NCBI RefSeq assembly: GCF_004345665.1 | Contig: NZ_SLWR01000001.1 | Location: forward strand, 372,001 to 436,000 | Length of the DNA stretch: 64,000 bases | Direction of reading: 5' to 3' | From: Kribbella antiqua | Lineage (GTDB): Bacteria; Actinomycetota; Actinomycetes; Propionibacteriales; Kribbellaceae | Made by a program: the position numbers and the translations under genes | Notes under the pieces: model-generated | What the model saw: the letters and a program-made list of their open reading frames with translations, nothing else | Told to the model about the DNA's origin: nothing | Databases searched by the model: none | In this document: piece after piece, positions 1 through 8,409 of the stretch | Position numbering within the stretch: position 1 is the first letter of the stretch | How the letters are laid out: each line of letters starts with the position of its first letter

Positions 1-1
1 G

Positions 2-109
2 CACCTGCACGTCATCCCCCGCTACAAGGACGACCCGCTGCAACTCCCCTGGCACCCCACTTCGGGCGACATGGACGCGATCCAGGCGACCGCCGCCAAA
101 CTCCTGTAA
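2..109 (+). CDS. HIT-family protein, C-terminal end only
   Basis: The window opens inside a gene. The first in-frame residues, HLHVIPRYKDDPLQLPW, carry the end of the histidine-triad motif (HxHxHVIPR) that forms the nucleotide-phosphate hydrolase active site in HIT proteins. Thirty-five residues remain before a TAA stop. The PRYxDDP spacing after the triad resembles small HIT hydrolases of the Hint/Ap4A type. Substrate cannot be judged from this fragment. Confidence 0.75.
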   Translation, partial: HLHVIPRYKDDPLQLPWHPTSGDMDAIQATAAKLL

Positions 110-172
110 CACTTCCCCACCCTCATGACTCTGCAGAGCTGAACGGATAACCCGAGCCCTGCAGAGGTAGTC

Positions 173-1384
173 ATGTCGAACGCGGTCGCCATCGCACCTG
201 TAGAACCCTGCCTCGGGTTGAGGCAACGGATGCTGCCCTTGTGGGTGGGGACGTTTCTTCAAGGGTTTGCGTTGTGGGTGCCGGTGGAGAAGTTGTTCAT
301 GAGTGGGATCGGGTTCGACGCGGCGACGATCGGGGTGATGGTTGGGGCGTATGCCGCGTTGGTGCCGTTTGCCGAGGTGGTGTCGGGGGTGCTCGCGGAT
401 CGGTGGTCTCGGCGGGGGGTGCTGATGCTCGCGGGCGTGGCGATGCTGCTGAGTGTGTTCGTCGGCGCCGTGAGCTGGAACGTTCCGACGTACGTCGTGG
501 CCGCGCTGCTGTTCGGCGTGTACTTCGCGATGTACTCCGGGACCGTCGAGGCGGTCGTGTACGACTTGGTGCTCGAGGAGACCGGGGACGGCGAGCGGTA
601 CGAGCGGGAGATCGGCCGGGTCCGGTTCGTCGAGAGCGTGGCGCTGGTGGCGAGCGCGCTGGCCGGTGGGTGGCTCGCCTCGGTGCTGTCGACTCGGGCG
701 ACGTACTTTCTGACGCTGCCGTTCGTGGTGCTGTACCTGGTCGCGATCAGCCGGTTCTGCGAGCCCCGCCTGCACCAGGCCGGTGAACGGACCTCGCTGC
801 GCCAGCACGTCACCATCGCCTATCGCGCGATCACTCACCGCGGCCGGCTGGTCCCGATCGCGGCGGCGTCGATCATGGCGGCGATGATCCTGCAGGCGAT
901 GTTCGAGTTCGGCCCGTTGTGGCTGATCACGCTCGACGCGTCGGCCGTGTACTACGGCCCGTTCTGGGCCCTGCTGGTCGCGACTCTTGGGGCCGGCGGT
1001 TTGCTGGCCGGCCGGCTTCGCCTCGATCGGCCGGTGCCGGTGGCGATCGTCGTACTGGTCATGCTCGCGGCTTGCCTGACGCTGACGAGCAGCCGCGACC
1101 TCGCTGCGTTGACGATCGCGATGGTCGCTCTCACGTTCCTGCTGGTGGTGATCGGCATCCACGTGAGCCGGTTGATGCATGACGCCGTACCGTCGACGAT
1201 CCGGACCGGTGTCGCGTCCGGGATCAGTGCCGTGTCCTGGCTGGTGTTCACACCGTTCGCGCTGGTGTTCGGTGCCGTGAGCAAGCAGTTCGGCGTCTAT
1301 GTGTCCGGGTGGATGTTGACCGGTGCGGTCGCCTTGGCCGGTGCGGCGCTCGTCTGGGTCCGGCAGCATGCTCCACTACGCTGA
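173..1384 (+). CDS. MFS transporter
   Basis: A 403-residue polytopic membrane protein with about twelve hydrophobic segments. The loop after the second segment reads GVLADRWSRRGVL, the major-facilitator motif A (GxLaDrxGrr). An early acidic/Tyr-rich stretch in the middle (TVEAVVYDLVLEET) is common in actinobacterial MFS permeases of unknown substrate. The ATG is preceded by AGAGG at five-base spacing. The stop lies just before the likely start of the sigma factor gene downstream, so the two may be co-transcribed. Substrate is unknown; a drug or metabolite exporter is only an inference. Confidence 0.85.
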   Translation: MSNAVAIAPVEPCLGLRQRMLPLWVGTFLQGFALWVPVEKLFMSGIGFDAATIGVMVGAYAALVPFAEVVSGVLADRWSRRGVLMLAGVAMLLSVFVGAVSWNVPTYVVAALLFGVYFAMYSGTVEAVVYDLVLEETGDGERYEREIGRVRFVESVALVASALAGGWLASVLSTRATYFLTLPFVVLYLVAISRFCEPRLHQAGERTSLRQHVTIAYRAITHRGRLVPIAAASIMAAMILQAMFEFGPLWLITLDASAVYYGPFWALLVATLGAGGLLAGRLRLDRPVPVAIVVLVMLAACLTLTSSRDLAALTIAMVALTFLLVVIGIHVSRLMHDAVPSTIRTGVASGISAVSWLVFTPFALVFGAVSKQFGVYVSGWMLTGAVALAGAALVWVRQHAPLR

Positions 1385-1388
1385 CTCG

Positions 1389-2015
1389 ATGGCTGGGTTG
1401 CCGGCTGACGACGTACTGGTCGCGCGATTGCGGAGCGGCGACGAGGACGCGTTCGCGCTCCTGCTGGACGGGTGGTCGGGCGGGATGCTGCGGCTGGCCC
1501 GCTCGTTCGTGTCGACCGAGGCGTCCGCGGCGGAGGTCGTGCAGGAGACTTGGCTCGCCGTCATCGAGGGCATCGACGGGTACGAAGGCCGGTCGTCGCT
1601 CAAGACCTGGGTCTACCGGATCCTCACCAATACGGCCAAGCGACGCGGGATCCGGGAACACAAGGTTGTCCCGATGAGCAGCGTCGACGACTCCGGTCCG
1701 ACCGTGGATCCGAGCCGCTTCCGCCCGGCCGGCGATCCTTTCGCCGGGCATTGGTGGCAGTTCCCGCCGTCCTGGCCGACCCCTGAGCAGGGTCTGATGA
1801 GCAGCGAGGTCCGGGCGTATTTGGCCGAGGCATTGGCCGGGTTGCCCGAGCGTCAGCGCCTGGTCGTCGTACTGCGTGATGTCGAAGGACGCCCGTACGA
1901 CGAAGTGTGCGAACTGCTGGGCATCACGGCGGCGAACCAGCGGGTGCTGCTGCACCGGGCGCGAGCGTTCCTGCGCGGCAAACTGGAGGAGTACTACCTG
2001 GAGGAAGGTTCATGA
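1389..2015 (+). CDS. ECF-type RNA polymerase sigma factor
   Basis: A 208-residue sigma-70 family protein. Region 2 is seen in EDAFALLLDGW followed by the VVQETWLAVIEGIDGYEGRS block, and region 4 in LPERQRLVVVLRDVEGRPYDEVCELLGI, the helix-turn-helix that reads the -35 element. The reading frame is open further upstream (an ATG at 1368 overlaps the MFS gene); I chose 1389 because it follows the MFS stop directly. The stop overlaps the start of a small zinc-finger gene (ATGA), the usual sigma/anti-sigma arrangement. The signal sensed is unknown. Confidence 0.88.
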   Translation: MAGLPADDVLVARLRSGDEDAFALLLDGWSGGMLRLARSFVSTEASAAEVVQETWLAVIEGIDGYEGRSSLKTWVYRILTNTAKRRGIREHKVVPMSSVDDSGPTVDPSRFRPAGDPFAGHWWQFPPSWPTPEQGLMSSEVRAYLAEALAGLPERQRLVVVLRDVEGRPYDEVCELLGITAANQRVLLHRARAFLRGKLEEYYLEEGS

Positions 2016-2245
2016 GTCTTGATTGCCGGGATTTTGTCGAGCAGGTGACCCTGTTCCTCGACGGCGCGTTGGCGCCTGAGGCGGAGCAGGACATGATCGA
2101 CCACCTCGCCCTGTGCGACGGATGTGAGCGCTATCTCGACCAGATGCGCCAGACCGCCCGCGCCCTCGAGGACCTTCCTGCCGACGCCTTGCCTGGGGAT
2201 ACCCGGAGCACGCTGATCGACACGTTCCGCTCCCGCCGGGCCTGA
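2012..2245 (+). CDS. Zinc-finger anti-sigma factor (short, soluble)
   Basis: A 77-residue protein with H31-x3-C35-x2-C38 and an upstream Cys5, matching the zinc-binding anti-sigma domain that clamps ECF sigma factors. It starts within the sigma gene stop codon (ATGA overlap) and should be translationally coupled to it. There is no membrane segment, so it would act in the cytoplasm, either as a ZAS-type redox-responsive switch or as a partner of another sensor. Identity as the partner of the adjacent sigma factor is inferred from position and motif. Confidence 0.85.
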   Translation: MSLDCRDFVEQVTLFLDGALAPEAEQDMIDHLALCDGCERYLDQMRQTARALEDLPADALPGDTRSTLIDTFRSRRA

Positions 2246-2273
2246 CTCCCGGCCCGTTGGGTACCGGGTGGGC

Positions 2274-3215
2274 ATGGCTGAGGGTGTGCCTGAAGGTGTC
2301 ATGGTGTTCGCGCCGATGCCGCAGCTGACCGTGATGGTGGAGAAGCCGGGCGACGAGCCCGAACTGCACCTGCACGCGGGCGGTCAGGGGCTGTGGCAGG
2401 CGCGGATGATCTCGTCGCTGGGCGTACCGGTCACGTTCTGCGCCGTACTCGGGCAGGGCGAGGTCGGCCGGGTGCTGATCTCGCTGATCGAGGCGGAAGG
2501 GCTGACACTCAAGGCGGTACGGCGACACGCGGACAGCGGCTGGTACGTCCACGAGCGGCTTGGTGAGGAGCGCAACGTCCTCGCCGAGAATCCGGGGTCG
2601 CCACTCGGACGCCACGATGGCGACGAGCTCTACGCGCTGGCGCTGTCGGAGGGGCTGAAGGCAAACTTCTGCGTGCTGAGCGGAGCCGCCGATCCCAACC
2701 TCGTCCCGCCGGACGTCTACAGCCGCCTGGGACGCGACTTGCACAGCAACGGCACGCCGATCGCCGCCGATCTGGTCGGTGACCATCTCGAGGCCGTCCT
2801 GGACGCGAATCCGGTATTCATCAAGATCAGTGACGAGGAACTGCACGCGGACGGACTGGCCGACAAGGACGACGAGGAGACCATCGTCAAGGCCGGCCGG
2901 CAGCTGGTGGAGCGAGGCGCCGGGACTGTCGTCATCAGCCGGGCGGAGAAGCCGGCGATCGCGCTGACCGACGACTCGGCGTTCCATGTCGTCGTACCGG
3001 AGCTGAGCGTGCGCGATCACCGCGGAGCCGGTGACTCCATGACCGCCGGCGTGGTCGCGGTACTCGCGCAAGGCGGCGACATGCAGCAAGCGATCCGCAC
3101 CGGAGCCGCGGCCGGTGCACTCAACGTCACCCAGCACGGCCTGGGCGCCGGTCGCCCAGACGCAATCGCCGAGCTGGTCAAGCTAGTCCGACTCGAACCA
3201 CTGGAGTTCCCGTGA
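2274..3215 (+). CDS. PfkB-family carbohydrate kinase
   Basis: A ribokinase-fold kinase of about 313 residues. The N-terminal GGQGLWQARMISSLG fits the PfkB substrate-binding glycine-rich segment, and HRGAGDSMTAG near the C-terminus is the PfkB signature with the catalytic Asp (GAGD). The sequence is closest in style to 1-phosphofructokinase/tagatose-6-phosphate kinase relatives, but the sugar substrate is not evident. A GTG at 2268 and an ATG at 2301 (preceded by GAAGG) are alternative starts. The stop overlaps the GTG start of surE (GTGA), indicating an operon. Confidence 0.8.
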   Translation: MAEGVPEGVMVFAPMPQLTVMVEKPGDEPELHLHAGGQGLWQARMISSLGVPVTFCAVLGQGEVGRVLISLIEAEGLTLKAVRRHADSGWYVHERLGEERNVLAENPGSPLGRHDGDELYALALSEGLKANFCVLSGAADPNLVPPDVYSRLGRDLHSNGTPIAADLVGDHLEAVLDANPVFIKISDEELHADGLADKDDEETIVKAGRQLVERGAGTVVISRAEKPAIALTDDSAFHVVVPELSVRDHRGAGDSMTAGVVAVLAQGGDMQQAIRTGAAAGALNVTQHGLGAGRPDAIAELVKLVRLEPLEFP

Positions 3216-3991
3216 GAGTTCTGGTCACCAACGACGACGGCATCAAGGCTCCTGGTTTGCGGGCACTTGCTGGGGCCGCGCGGGAGGAAGGCTTCGAGGT
3301 CGTCGTTGCCGCGCCGGCCGAGGAAGCCAGCGGTGTGAGCGCGGCCATGAGTGCCTACCTCGAACAGGGCCAGGTGCCGATCACCCGGGTAGATCTGGCC
3401 GGGCTTGGCGGGATTCCGGCGTACGGCGTCGGCGCGTCGCCGGCGTACATCGTCGTACTGGCGACTCTCGACGCATTCGGGCCGGCGCCGGATCTGGTGC
3501 TGTCGGGGATCAATCGCGGCGCCAACGCCGGGCGGGCGATATTGCATTCGGGGACTGTGGGCGCGGCCTTCACCGCCGCGGCGTACGGGATGCCCGCGCT
3601 GGCGGCATCGCTCGACGTACTGTCGCCGCTGAGCGCCGAGCGCGGCGGCAACGCGCTCAAGGTGCTCGACGAGAGCAGTGACGAGGCGCACAACTGGCCG
3701 ACCGCCGCTCAGTACGTCCGGGACCTGCTGCCTCGGCTCAGCGAGCTGGAGGACGGGTATGTGCTCAACCTCAACGTTCCGGACCGGCCGCCGGGTGAGG
3801 TGAAGGGGATGGAGCGGGCGACGCTGGCCCGGTTCGGTCAGGTGCAGATGGCCGTGGCGGAGTCCGGTGAGGACTTCGTACGTACGTCGGTGGAGGAGAA
3901 CCGGGCCCGCGCGGACGAGGGCACCGACATCGCTCTCCTCACCGACGGCTACGCCACCCTCACCACAGTCCGCGCTGTCGCCGAGGTCTAG
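3212..3991 (+). CDS. surE: 5'/3'-nucleotidase SurE
   Basis: A 259-residue protein beginning MRVLVTNDDGIKAPG, the SurE metal-binding NDDG motif, followed by GVSAAMS and SGINRGANAGRAILHSGTVGA, which supply the other metal and phosphate ligands. SurE dephosphorylates nucleoside monophosphates in the cytoplasm and is linked to stationary-phase survival. The GTG start overlaps the kinase stop by four bases. The 3-prime end overlaps the 3-prime end of pimA on the opposite strand by 32 bases. Family assignment is firm; the physiological substrate is not. Confidence 0.92.
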   Translation: MRVLVTNDDGIKAPGLRALAGAAREEGFEVVVAAPAEEASGVSAAMSAYLEQGQVPITRVDLAGLGGIPAYGVGASPAYIVVLATLDAFGPAPDLVLSGINRGANAGRAILHSGTVGAAFTAAAYGMPALAASLDVLSPLSAERGGNALKVLDESSDEAHNWPTAAQYVRDLLPRLSELEDGYVLNLNVPDRPPGEVKGMERATLARFGQVQMAVAESGEDFVRTSVEENRARADEGTDIALLTDGYATLTTVRAVAEV

Positions 3992-5081
3992 CGACGAGTT
4001 CGTAGACCGACATCAGCTCTGGGAGCAGCACTGACCAGTCATAGCGTTGTACGGCGGTCAGTCCGGCGGTGTGGAGCTTGAGTCGCTCGTCGGGCGTGCT
4101 CAGGAGCTTTAAAGCGCGGGCGGTCAGTTCGGTGTGGTCGCCGGGCTCGAACAGCTCCCCCAGCCTGCCGCCGTCGAGCACCTGCCGGAACGCGGGAAGG
4201 TCGCTCGCGACGACTGGCGCGCCCGCGGCCATCGCCTCGAGGAGGACGATCCCGAAGCTCTCACCGCCCAGGTGTGGGGCGACGTAGACGTCCGAACCCG
4301 CGAGCATGTCGGCGCGGGCCTCGTCGTCGATCGCGCCGAGGAAGAAGACGTTGTCGCGGCAGCGCGCCGGCAGGGAGCGGCTGGCTTCGTCGCCTTGACC
4401 AGTGCCGGCCACAAGGATCCGCAGATTGGGGCGTTCGGCAACCAGTGCCGGGACGGCTTTCAGCAGGACGCCGAGGCCTTTGCGGGGTTCGTCCATCCGG
4501 CCGAGGAAGCTGATGGTGCCGTCACTGCCCTGCCACTCGGAGCGTGGGGTGCCTTTGAAACGGGACGTGTAGAGGCCGTTCGGGATGACTACGGCCTCGC
4601 CGCCGACGTGCTGGACCATCATCGAGCGGGCGTTCTCGGAGACAGCGATCCGGGCGTCGATCTTCTCCAGCGCCGGGCGGAGCAGGCCGGCCGCGGCGCT
4701 CATCGCGCGGGATCGGACCTGCCAGGTGTGGAAGGTCGCGACGAACGGGCCTTCGGCGGACCACAGCGCGATGATCGAGGCGCTCGGGGTGGTCGGCTCG
4801 TGCACGTGGACGACGTCGAAGTTGCCCTCGGTCAACCAGCTCTTCACCCGGGCCGCGGTACGTGGGCCGAAGGTGACGCGGGCGACCGACCCGTTGTACG
4901 GAACACCGACAGCCCGGCCTGACGAGACGACGTACGGCGGGACTGTGTCGGCGGCGTCGACGGGTGCGAGGACAGAGACCTCGTGGCCGAGGGCAAGGAG
5001 CGCTTCGGCGAGGTCGCGGACGTGGTTCTGCACCCCGCCAGGCGTGCCCAGCGAGTACGGGCACACCACACCGATCCTCAC
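3960..5081 (-). CDS. pimA: Phosphatidyl-myo-inositol mannosyltransferase PimA (GT4)
   Basis: A 373-residue GT-B glycosyltransferase starting MRIGVVCPYSLGTPGGVQNH, the typical PimA N-terminus. The GGESFGIVLLEAMAAGAPVV segment is the GT4 E-x7-E donor-binding motif. PimA transfers the first mannose from GDP-mannose to phosphatidylinositol at the inner face of the membrane. It is the last gene of the thrS-HIT-pgsA-patA-pimA block, the order also found in mycobacteria, and starts ten bases after patA ends. Confidence 0.93.
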   Translation of the reverse strand: MRIGVVCPYSLGTPGGVQNHVRDLAEALLALGHEVSVLAPVDAADTVPPYVVSSGRAVGVPYNGSVARVTFGPRTAARVKSWLTEGNFDVVHVHEPTTPSASIIALWSAEGPFVATFHTWQVRSRAMSAAAGLLRPALEKIDARIAVSENARSMMVQHVGGEAVVIPNGLYTSRFKGTPRSEWQGSDGTISFLGRMDEPRKGLGVLLKAVPALVAERPNLRILVAGTGQGDEASRSLPARCRDNVFFLGAIDDEARADMLAGSDVYVAPHLGGESFGIVLLEAMAAGAPVVASDLPAFRQVLDGGRLGELFEPGDHTELTARALKLLSTPDERLKLHTAGLTAVQRYDWSVLLPELMSVYELVARPRRQRGLW

Positions 5082-5091
5082 GCCATGATTG

Positions 5092-5961
5092 TTACTCGGT
5101 CAGGAAAATCCTCTGCAGCATGTGCCAGTCTTCGGGGTGGGCGGCGATTCCCTGGGCGAAGGCGTCGGCACAGCGCTGGGTCATGGCGGTCGTGCCGCCG
5201 TCTTGGTCGACTGTGTCGTGGAAGGTGATGACCAGGTCCGGGCCGTCGTAGTGGAGGGTCGCGGGAATGAGCGGCGCGCCGGTTCGCAGGCTCAGCGCGG
5301 CCGGGCCGGCGGGCATCCGGGACGGGCGGCCGAAGAACGTCACCGGGACGCCGCGTTCGGACAGATCCCGGTCGGCGACCAGGCAGACGAAGCCGCCGGC
5401 TTTGAGGCGTTCCGCGAGTACGCCGACGACGTCTTGGTCGCTGCCGGTCAGCGGGAGGACCTCCATGCCGAGCTTCTTGCGGTAGGCAATGAAGCGGTCG
5501 AACAACGACTCCGGCCGCAGCCGCTCCGCCACAGTCGACACCGGCATCCCAGTCCGACCGGCCCAGGCGCCGGCGTGGTCGTAGTTCGCCAGGTGCGGGA
5601 GGGCGCAGATGACGCCGCGGCCGGCCGCGTAGGCGTCACGCAGAAGCTTCTCGTTGACGGTGCGGACGCGGCCGACGATCTCCGCGTCCGTCCACTCCGG
5701 CAGCCGGAACGCCTCCTGCCAGTACCGCAGGTACGACCGCATCCCGTCCCGCGTCAGCCTGTCCAACTCCGCCGCATCGGCATCCGGCCTCACCACAGCG
5801 AGGTTGCCCCGCAACCGCTGCGCGCCGCGCCCATCCCGCCGTACGACGAAGTCCGCGATACGCCGGAACAACCACGTGACGGTCCGCTCCGGCAGCCGCC
5901 GTACGAGCGCCCAGGCCAACGCAAACGCGAGGTCGACCACCCCGTGGCGAATGCCCTCCAT
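5092..5961 (-). CDS. patA: Phosphatidylinositol mannoside acyltransferase (LpxL/HtrB family)
   Basis: A 289-residue member of the lysophospholipid acyltransferase family, with an N-terminal hydrophobic anchor and a central ICALPHLANYDHAGAW segment. This matches the H-x4-D/E catalytic motif of LpxL-type enzymes. In actinobacteria this position between pgsA and pimA is held by the enzyme that acylates the mannose of PIM. It starts three bases after the pgsA stop, so it is co-translated with it. Confidence 0.9.
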   Translation of the reverse strand: MEGIRHGVVDLAFALAWALVRRLPERTVTWLFRRIADFVVRRDGRGAQRLRGNLAVVRPDADAAELDRLTRDGMRSYLRYWQEAFRLPEWTDAEIVGRVRTVNEKLLRDAYAAGRGVICALPHLANYDHAGAWAGRTGMPVSTVAERLRPESLFDRFIAYRKKLGMEVLPLTGSDQDVVGVLAERLKAGGFVCLVADRDLSERGVPVTFFGRPSRMPAGPAALSLRTGAPLIPATLHYDGPDLVITFHDTVDQDGGTTAMTQRCADAFAQGIAAHPEDWHMLQRIFLTE

Positions 5962-5964
5962 CGC

Positions 5965-6639
5965 TCAGTCTTCAGAGCCCGGCTCAGCCGCGTCCGCAGG
6001 GGGCGGGGTGTCGAGGCCGGCGTTCGCGGGGTCCGCGAGGACCTGTTTGCGGACGGAGAGGGAGCGCTGGATGACGGTAATGGTGCTGGCGATGGCCAGC
6101 GCCCAGAGGACGATCTTCAGCAGGATCGGGAGGTTGAGGACGTCGGAGAAGAAGGCGATGACCAGCACCGAGACCAGGCGGTCGGAGCGTTCAGCCAGGC
6201 CGCCGCTCGCGTGCAGGCCGAGACTTTCCGCCTTGGCCCGCGCGTACGACGTGGTCGCGCCCATCACCAGCGCCCACAGCGTGACCGCCGCCATCAGGGT
6301 CGAGTCGCCGGCCTTCGAGTTGGCGTAGTACATCACCAGCCCGCCGAAGACCGCGCCGTCGCCGAGCCGGTCCAGGGTGGAGTCCAGGTAGGAGCCCCAC
6401 TTCGACGACGTCCCGGACGTCCGCGCCATGTAGCCGTCGATCAGGTCCGAGAACACGAAGCAGGTGATGATCACCACGCCCAGCCACAGCTGGCCGCGCG
6501 GGAAGAAGATCAGCGCACCGGCGGACACCCCGATGGTGCCCACCAGCGTGACCGTGTCGGGTTTGACACCGAGCCTGAGCAGGAGGTTGGCGATCGGCGT
6601 GATCACCTTGGTCCAGAACTGCCGGAATCTGTTAAGCAT
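5965..6639 (-). CDS. pgsA: CDP-alcohol phosphatidyltransferase (phosphatidylinositol phosphate synthase)
   Basis: A 224-residue membrane enzyme with the CDP-alcohol signature D-G-x2-A-R-x8-G-x3-D-x3-D, seen as LIDGYMARTSGTSSKWGSYL followed by DSTLD. With patA and pimA downstream it most likely joins CDP-diacylglycerol and inositol-1-phosphate. The frame is open far upstream, but MLNRFRQFWTKVITPIANLL is the conserved N-terminus of this family, so I place the start at 6639. The symbol follows the mycobacterial naming of the syntenic gene (pgsA1). A phosphatidylglycerophosphate synthase role is the alternative. Confidence 0.9.
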   Translation of the reverse strand: MLNRFRQFWTKVITPIANLLLRLGVKPDTVTLVGTIGVSAGALIFFPRGQLWLGVVIITCFVFSDLIDGYMARTSGTSSKWGSYLDSTLDRLGDGAVFGGLVMYYANSKAGDSTLMAAVTLWALVMGATTSYARAKAESLGLHASGGLAERSDRLVSVLVIAFFSDVLNLPILLKIVLWALAIASTITVIQRSLSVRKQVLADPANAGLDTPPPADAAEPGSED

Positions 6640-6778
6640 GGCGACGCGATCGTAGTCCAGCCGGATCACTGTCCGGTCACATGCCACCCCACTGGCACCC
6701 TGCCATCCAGCCGTCCACCTGCGGGCGAGCCGGTTTCGGGCCATTCTTGGAGGAAGCACTCCTGCTGGAGGTGGCCGC

Positions 6779-7747
6779 ATGCGAGTGAGGACGCTGCCGA
6801 CCGCGGTGGTGGGCGTACTCGTCGCGTGCGCGCTGGCCGCCGGCTGCTCCGTGGCGCGCCGGGCCGACAGCGCCAGGCCACTCCCGTCCCCCTCGCCTGT
6901 GCCCGCCGTAGTACCCACCGTGATCGCTCCCCCACAGGCCGAGGGCCTCGACGGTACGGAGGGTGCACCCGGACCACAGGTGTGTACGGCGATCACCCAC
7001 ACCCTGACGGCTGAACTCCGCACCACTGTCGCGGCGAAGCCCAACGCCTGGAACGACGGCGGGCTGCCCGCGCTCGACCTCTGCACTCTCCTGGTCGAGC
7101 AACGCCCAGTCACTATCGGGGTGAGCGCACTGCCCCGCCAGCCGGACTCCGTGGAGCGGCTGCTCGCCGACGCCGGTACGACGGCACCGTTGGCCGAGCT
7201 CGGCCCGGCCGCGCAGATCGCGCAGTCCAGGATCGTCTTCGTCGTCGGCGATCGGGTCGTGCGGATCACCCCAGCGGGCGGCATCGACCGCCGTACCGCA
7301 TCTGCCATCGACCGCGCCACGGCCGTCGCTATCGCCGAGGCGACGCGAGACGCCGTACCCCGGAATCTCCGGAATGCACGGCAGGCCGACTCGGCGTGCC
7401 AACTGGCGAACTCCGCAGCGGAGCGGTTCATCGGCCTGCAGGTCCAGCTGCGACGGGACTATCGGGTGCACGGTGCGCTCACGTGTATCTGGGGGTCGTA
7501 CGCCGCGACTGTGTCGATCGTGGAGGCGTTCGACCAGCCGTCCATTCCGGAGGCGCAGCGCGTACCGCCACCACGTCTCGCGCCGATCGGGCAGCCTGGC
7601 TACTACCTGCCGGAGCAAGGCGAACTCGTCTTCCGCCAAGGCCGCCGGGTGGTGCGCGTCACCGGGCTCACCAACCCACCGGGCGCGGTCCCGCTCGACA
7701 CGCTCCTCGAGATCGTCGACCCGCTCCTACCACTCTTTCTCCGGTGA
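6779..7747 (+). CDS. Predicted lipoprotein of unknown function
   Basis: A 322-residue protein with a lipoprotein signal: MRVRTL, a hydrophobic core and the lipobox LAAGC at about residues 20-24, followed by a Pro/Ser-rich linker. The mature part has paired cysteines (VCTAITH, LCTLLVEQ, SACQLANSA, LTCIWGS) that could form disulfides outside the membrane, in the manner of DUF3558-like actinobacterial lipoproteins. I do not recognise the family. An SD-like GGAGG lies upstream of the ATG. It sits on the opposite strand between the HIT and pgsA genes of an otherwise conserved block. Confidence 0.8.
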   Translation: MRVRTLPTAVVGVLVACALAAGCSVARRADSARPLPSPSPVPAVVPTVIAPPQAEGLDGTEGAPGPQVCTAITHTLTAELRTTVAAKPNAWNDGGLPALDLCTLLVEQRPVTIGVSALPRQPDSVERLLADAGTTAPLAELGPAAQIAQSRIVFVVGDRVVRITPAGGIDRRTASAIDRATAVAIAEATRDAVPRNLRNARQADSACQLANSAAERFIGLQVQLRRDYRVHGALTCIWGSYAATVSIVEAFDQPSIPEAQRVPPPRLAPIGQPGYYLPEQGELVFRQGRRVVRVTGLTNPPGAVPLDTLLEIVDPLLPLFLR

Positions 7748-7770
7748 CGGCCGGCTGCGGGCAGCCCCTG

Positions 7771-8409
7771 TTACTCCGGTGATGGCCAGGACTTGGCCAG
7801 CAGGGCGCGGGTGTCCGGGAGGAGCTGCGGCAGCACCTTCGTGTGGGCGATCGCGGGCATGAAGTTGGTGTCGCCGGCCCAGCGCGGCACGACATGCTGG
7901 TGGAGGTGGGCGGCGATGCCGGCGCCGGCGATCTCGCCCTGGTTCATGCCGATGTTGAAGCCGTGCGCCCCCGACACCGTCCGGACCGCCTGCATCGCCT
8001 GCCGAGTCAGCGCCGCCACATCGGCGACCTCTTCGTCCGTGAGCTCGGTGTAGTCCGCGACATGCCGGTACGGCACGACCATCAGGTGCCCGGGGTTGTA
8101 CGGATACAGGTTCAGTACGGCGTACGCCGCCGGCCCGCGCTGCACGATCAGCGCATCAGCGTCCGGCAATCCCGGCAACCGGCAGAACGGGCAGCCCGAT
8201 CCCGCCTCGGAGCTGGTCGGCTTGTTCTCCCCCTCGATGTACGCCATCCGATGCGGCGTCCACAGCCGCATGAACGGATCAGGCACTCCGGCCCCGTCCT
8301 GCGCCAGCAACTCATCCGGCTCGTACGGCGACCCCGGCGCGCCGCCTGGATCGGCGGAGGACGGGAGCGGTTCGTCGGCGGAGGACGGCTGGTCGGGGGT
8401 ACCCGTCAT
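7771..8409 (-). CDS. HIT-domain nucleotide phosphorylase/hydrolase (Rv2613c-like)
   Basis: A 212-residue HIT protein with [10 protein letters not shown] as the histidine triad and GCPFCRLP as a potential zinc knuckle, preceded by a Pro/Ser-rich 40-residue tail. The mycobacterial gene at the same position between thrS and pgsA1 is reported to be a diadenosine tetraphosphate phosphorylase; that function is inferred here from synteny. Its start codon overlaps the thrS stop (ATGA), so translation is coupled. Confidence 0.88.
   Translation of the reverse strand: MTGTPDQPSSADEPLPSSADPGGAPGSPYEPDELLAQDGAGVPDPFMRLWTPHRMAYIEGENKPTSSEAGSGCPFCRLPGLPDADALIVQRGPAAYAVLNLYPYNPGHLMVVPYRHVADYTELTDEEVADVAALTRQAMQAVRTVSGAHGFNIGMNQGEIAGAGIAAHLHQHVVPRWAGDTNFMPAIAHTKVLPQLLPDTRALLAKSWPSPE

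Noticed and set aside
5089-7014. A 641-residue plus-strand frame over patA and pgsA
   Set aside because: It lies antisense to two genes with clear catalytic motifs and has an Arg/Gly/His-rich, shadow-like composition.
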